DNA from: Sunxiuqinia sp965230765
Lineage (GTDB): Bacteria; Bacteroidota; Bacteroidia; Bacteroidales; Prolixibacteraceae
NCBI GenBank assembly: GCA_965230765.1
Contig: CBDDLR010000001.1
Span: 1,984,001 to 2,048,000 of the forward strand
Length of the DNA: 64,000 bases
Reading direction: 5' to 3'
Shown here: positions 60,790 to 64,000 of the stretch, in pieces
Numbering within the stretch: the first letter of the stretch is position 1
Layout: every line of letters begins with the position of its first letter
Notes under the pieces: model-generated
What the model was told of the DNA's origin: nothing
Databases searched by the model: none
The model's input: the letters and a program-made list of their open reading frames with translations, nothing else
Translations under genes and position numbers: made by a program

Positions 60790-62106
60790 ATGAAAAAAAT
60801 ACTGATTGTCCTTATTCTCATCGTTGGATTGAAATGTGAAATAGCAGCGCAAGGAATCCAGTTTGAACATGGAAACTGGGAGCATGTAAAACAAAAGGCA
60901 GTAGAAAACCAGAAGAATATTTTTATTGACTTTTATACCGATTGGTGTGGCCCATGTCGGAAAATGAGCAAAGAAATATTTCCGTTGGAAACGGTTGGGG
61001 ATTTTTACAATGCTCAGTTCGTTTGTTATAAGGTTGATGCAGAAAAAGAAGAAGGGATTGAATTGTCCAAACAATTTGGTGTTGGCTCCTATCCAACATA
61101 TATCTATGCTGATGCCGATGGGAAGTTGCTTCACCGTAAATCAGGTTATACGGGCGAAAAAGACTTTATCGAACTAGCAAAAATTGCCCTGGATCCAGAT
61201 CGTAGATTTGCTCCGTTGGAAGAAGCCTTCAATAATGGGAACAGGGATAAGGAATTTGTTTTGGAATACTTTACCAAACTGCGAAAAGCAGGGGGGAGTG
61301 TTGATCCAAAACTTGGAATTTACCTTCGGGGACTTAGCAACGATGAACTGTTAACGCAAGAGACTTTCCAACTAATAAAACAATACGGAACAAATATCCG
61401 GGGTGAAGTTTTTAAGATATTAATCGATAATTTCTCGGTATTTTCTTCCATTGTTGATGAAGATGAAATAGTTAATAAGATTTCGAAAAGGTACCTTTTA
61501 AGCCATAGCCATCATTTTGGAGCAGGATCCGCTGAAAAGTATGTCGATCATTCCGTGTTGGAATTTCTCAAACAGACAAACTATCCATATATCGATCGGT
61601 TAACAAAAAGGATAAAAATCCATTACCTTATTAATTGCCAAAAGAATCTGGAAGCTTCAGATGGTATTATTGATTTCTTTAACGAATACGCTTCAGGTCA
61701 TCCAGGGCTAGTGGAGGACATGTTGTTGGCTTCATACCGCCATATGCGAAATGAAACACTGGCTGCCAAGTTGATCCCATGGAGCAGTAAGGCATTGAAA
61801 AACAACAATGAGTCTGCTGATTTGTGGTACATGAATGCCAGTCTTTTGGGTTATGCCGGCGACAAGAAGAAAGCAATTGAACATGCGGAGAAAGCACTTG
61901 AACTTTTTTATTCGAAAGAAGAAAATTTTAGGGATGTTGTGAATACGCAACTTATGCTGGCAGGTTTCTACAAGGAACAAAATAAAAATGAAAAAGCACT
62001 CGAAATGGCACAAATGGCATTGAAAGAATGCACTGAAACTTCGTATTCCAATGTGGGCTATTACAAAAGCAAGACAGAAAAACTTATTCAGGAAATCAAT
62101 CAATAA
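60790..62106 (+). CDS. Exported thioredoxin-domain protein with C-terminal helical/TPR region
   Basis: A 438-residue exported protein (signal peptide to about residue 20, no clear lipobox at the cleavage site). The N-terminal thioredoxin domain (about 25-140) has Trp52-Cys-Gly-Pro-Cys56 (DFYTDWCGPCRKMSKE) and cis-Pro in GSYPTYIYADADG, like the DsbD-gamma/thioredoxin_7 group. Residues 150-438 are helical with TPR-like repeats near the end (LWYMNASLLGYAGDKKKAIEHAEKALELF). Third thioredoxin in a row; the TPR may dock it on a partner. Confidence 0.88.
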   Translation: MKKILIVLILIVGLKCEIAAQGIQFEHGNWEHVKQKAVENQKNIFIDFYTDWCGPCRKMSKEIFPLETVGDFYNAQFVCYKVDAEKEEGIELSKQFGVGSYPTYIYADADGKLLHRKSGYTGEKDFIELAKIALDPDRRFAPLEEAFNNGNRDKEFVLEYFTKLRKAGGSVDPKLGIYLRGLSNDELLTQETFQLIKQYGTNIRGEVFKILIDNFSVFSSIVDEDEIVNKISKRYLLSHSHHFGAGSAEKYVDHSVLEFLKQTNYPYIDRLTKRIKIHYLINCQKNLEASDGIIDFFNEYASGHPGLVEDMLLASYRHMRNETLAAKLIPWSSKALKNNNESADLWYMNASLLGYAGDKKKAIEHAEKALELFYSKEENFRDVVNTQLMLAGFYKEQNKNEKALEMAQMALKECTETSYSNVGYYKSKTEKLIQEINQ

Positions 62107-62121
62107 TCAATATATATCATT

Positions 62122-64000
62122 ATGCTACCTAGATATTTTAGGGTCATCCTTGTATTTTTAATCTTGACTTTCTTAATGAATCACGTACAAGCTCAACACT
62201 GGTTAAAAAAGGAAGACAAAAACCAAAAACTAAATTTCTTTGAAATTCAGAAAAAGTATAACCAGGATCAGTTGAGGCTGAAAAGTACCAATGCAAAACC
62301 AGCGGGTTGGAAACAATATAAGCGCTGGGAGTGGTATTGGCAGAAACGTGTGAATGTTGTTACCGGTGAATTTCCAGAGAGTGTTGCTACTGGCAATACT
62401 CGGGAAAACTATTCAGAAGAAAATGACGTTGCAGACTGGGGCTCAATGGGTTTAAAAAAGGTTACCAACAGCTGGAGCGGTCTGGGTAGGATCAACTGCA
62501 TAACCATCCATCCTTCAGACAACAAAACTTTTTGGATTGGTACACCTTCCGGGGGAATTTGGAAAACAAGTAATGATGGAAGGACTTGGAAAGTGCTGAA
62601 TGACAACGCTGGCATGATTGGGGTTAGCTCCATCGTATTGCCATCGGATTATGAAACATCAAAAACGATATTCATAGCAACAGGCGACAGGAACAGTGAT
62701 TTTCGCAGTATTGGTGTACTTAAATCAACTGATGATGGGGAAACATGGCAGGAAACAGGGTTAAAAATTGAACCGAAGCTTGAGTCGGGTATTGGGAGGC
62801 TTTTGATCCGGCCTGGGACGAATAATATTTTATACGCTTCTGCTTACAATGGAATCCATAAATCAACAGATGGTGCAGATACGTGGACACATACATTCGA
62901 GTCAGATAACTATCACATTGATATGGAGTTTGCCCCTGAAAGCCCAGATACCATGTATGCATGTACTAAATCACCAAATGGGAATCCACACATCATACGT
63001 TCAACGAATGCTGGGGATACATGGCGCATAGCTAAAACTTTTGGGGAGAACGATGACCGAATAGAAATGGCAGTTACAAAAGCCAATCCGGCTAAACTTT
63101 ATGTGGTTGTATCTGATGATCGTGGTGGGCTTAGTGGCATTTATATTTCTGAAGATTATGGAGAAACTTTTGAGCTGGTTTATGATGAGTACAATTTGTT
63201 GGGAAGAGATATTGAGAAAGCCTATGGACAAGGTTGGTACGACCTTTCCTTGTATGTTTCACCCAATGATGAAAATGAAATATATCTCGGAGGCATCGAC
63301 TCTTACATTAGTGATAACGGAGGGAAAAGCTTTAACGAGCTGGATCAAACAAGTGTTCATGCCGACAAGCATGGGTTTTTATTTGACAATGAAAACACCT
63401 TATACGAATTGAATGATGGAGGGATTTATCGTCGTAAAGGTGAAACCTGGTCAAACCTTTCCTGGGGGCTGGAGATTACTCAACTCTATCGTTTGGGCTG
63501 TAGTGCATCCGATCCAACTAAAGTGATGGTGGGGGCACAAGATAATGGTAGTAAGCTGAAAAATGGCACCAAATGGTTAGGCACCACTGGAGGCGATGGT
63601 ATGGAAAGCATCATTGATTGGGAAAACCCAGACTACATGTATGTTTCCACCCAAACAGGAGAAATCTCCCGAAACTCTGACGGATTTGCAAGCAACACAA
63701 AAGTGAAGATATCTGAAAATATCTCGGACACCTGGGCAGGAGGTTGGACTACCCCTTACATCATCGATCCCAAAGACAGCAAAACACTTTATGCTGGATT
63801 TCATCACATCCATAAAACAACTGATCGGGGCGATACCTGGACTGATATTTCTCCAAACCTTGAAATGCAGGCTGTGGCGAGACAAATGGATATTTGCAAG
63901 TCAAATCCCAAATACATAGCCGTGTCGTATTCGAATGGTCTGGTAAGAACCACGGATGGTGGATCTAACTGGGAAAACATAACCAATGAACTTGCCGAAG
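62122..64000 (+). CDS. BNR/VPS10 (sortilin-like) repeat protein, C-terminus cut by window edge
   Basis: An exported protein of at least 626 residues, open at the right edge. Start ATG 62122, 15 bp after the thioredoxin gene, gives a signal peptide ending HVQAQ. The mature part is a repeat propeller: Asp-box (BNR) motifs such as TSNDGRTWK, STDDGETWQ, STNAGDTWR and TTDRGDTWT recur through the sequence, each followed by a strand pair (for example IFIATGDRNS, LFIGT-like WIGTPSGGIWK). Such proteins in Bacteroidota often end with a type IX secretion tag, which would lie outside the window. Probably a secreted binding or glycan/protein-processing propeller. Confidence 0.85.
   Translation, partial: MLPRYFRVILVFLILTFLMNHVQAQHWLKKEDKNQKLNFFEIQKKYNQDQLRLKSTNAKPAGWKQYKRWEWYWQKRVNVVTGEFPESVATGNTRENYSEENDVADWGSMGLKKVTNSWSGLGRINCITIHPSDNKTFWIGTPSGGIWKTSNDGRTWKVLNDNAGMIGVSSIVLPSDYETSKTIFIATGDRNSDFRSIGVLKSTDDGETWQETGLKIEPKLESGIGRLLIRPGTNNILYASAYNGIHKSTDGADTWTHTFESDNYHIDMEFAPESPDTMYACTKSPNGNPHIIRSTNAGDTWRIAKTFGENDDRIEMAVTKANPAKLYVVVSDDRGGLSGIYISEDYGETFELVYDEYNLLGRDIEKAYGQGWYDLSLYVSPNDENEIYLGGIDSYISDNGGKSFNELDQTSVHADKHGFLFDNENTLYELNDGGIYRRKGETWSNLSWGLEITQLYRLGCSASDPTKVMVGAQDNGSKLKNGTKWLGTTGGDGMESIIDWENPDYMYVSTQTGEISRNSDGFASNTKVKISENISDTWAGGWTTPYIIDPKDSKTLYAGFHHIHKTTDRGDTWTDISPNLEMQAVARQMDICKSNPKYIAVSYSNGLVRTTDGGSNWENITNELAE

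Overview
The window is chromosomal DNA of a Bacteroidota bacterium, most likely from the Marinilabiliales/Prolixibacteraceae side of the phylum. This rests on: SusC/SusD and DUF4249 TonB-receptor loci; many short lipoproteins with a Cys at about residue 15-22; an RprX/RprY-like two-component pair; a MeaB GTPase; several TAnnTTTG (-7) promoter elements; and few Shine-Dalgarno sequences. The lineage is inferred from gene content, not from a marker gene. About 48 protein genes are supported, two of them cut by the window edges. I see no tRNA, rRNA, CRISPR array or intact insertion sequence.

Layout. 1-9,280 (minus strand): a long, tightly packed operon, nadB-nadC-coaX (NAD and CoA precursors), then a beta-barrel protein, a TPR protein, lptC, a CNNM/CBS protein and a PpiD-like foldase cut by the left edge. 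9,484-15,622 (plus): a MarR regulator with an inverted-repeat operator, driving a tripartite RND efflux pump and closed by a strong terminator. 15,731-28,384: housekeeping and envelope genes (DUF1080 lipoprotein, phosphofructokinase, TlpA-like protein, half-size TauE, RprXY, DUF1573 protein, MeaB, TlpA lipoprotein, dihydrolipoyl dehydrogenase, FadL-like porin). 28,503-32,373: a secreted bleomycin-hydrolase-like peptidase, convergent with a lipoprotein/lipoprotein/serpin operon. 32,610-40,879: an ECF sigma factor, a TM-linked beta-barrel protein that may act as its anti-sigma partner, and a TonB receptor/DUF4249/MG2-plug-like/unknown operon. 41,000-43,075: a beta-barrel protein and an LVIVD-repeat lipoprotein.

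43,080-45,900 is the clearest accessory patch. An AT-rich AbiH-family phage-defence gene and a small secreted protein sit between repeat-dense flanks. These hold 25-bp direct repeats, 42-bp inverted repeats, heptamer tandem arrays and several perfect hairpins. Housekeeping then resumes with a lytic transglycosylase and uvrA (to 49,811).

50,003-64,000 (plus): a complete trans-envelope signalling and uptake locus: ECF sigma, FecR anti-sigma, SusC with an STN signalling domain, SusD, an M43-like lipoprotein whose zinc-protease active site appears destroyed, three different thioredoxin-fold proteins, and a large BNR/VPS10-type repeat protein that runs off the right edge. The most novel reading (inference) is a protein or peptide acquisition locus in which an inactive protease fold serves as a binding lipoprotein and the thioredoxins act on disulfides of the substrate.
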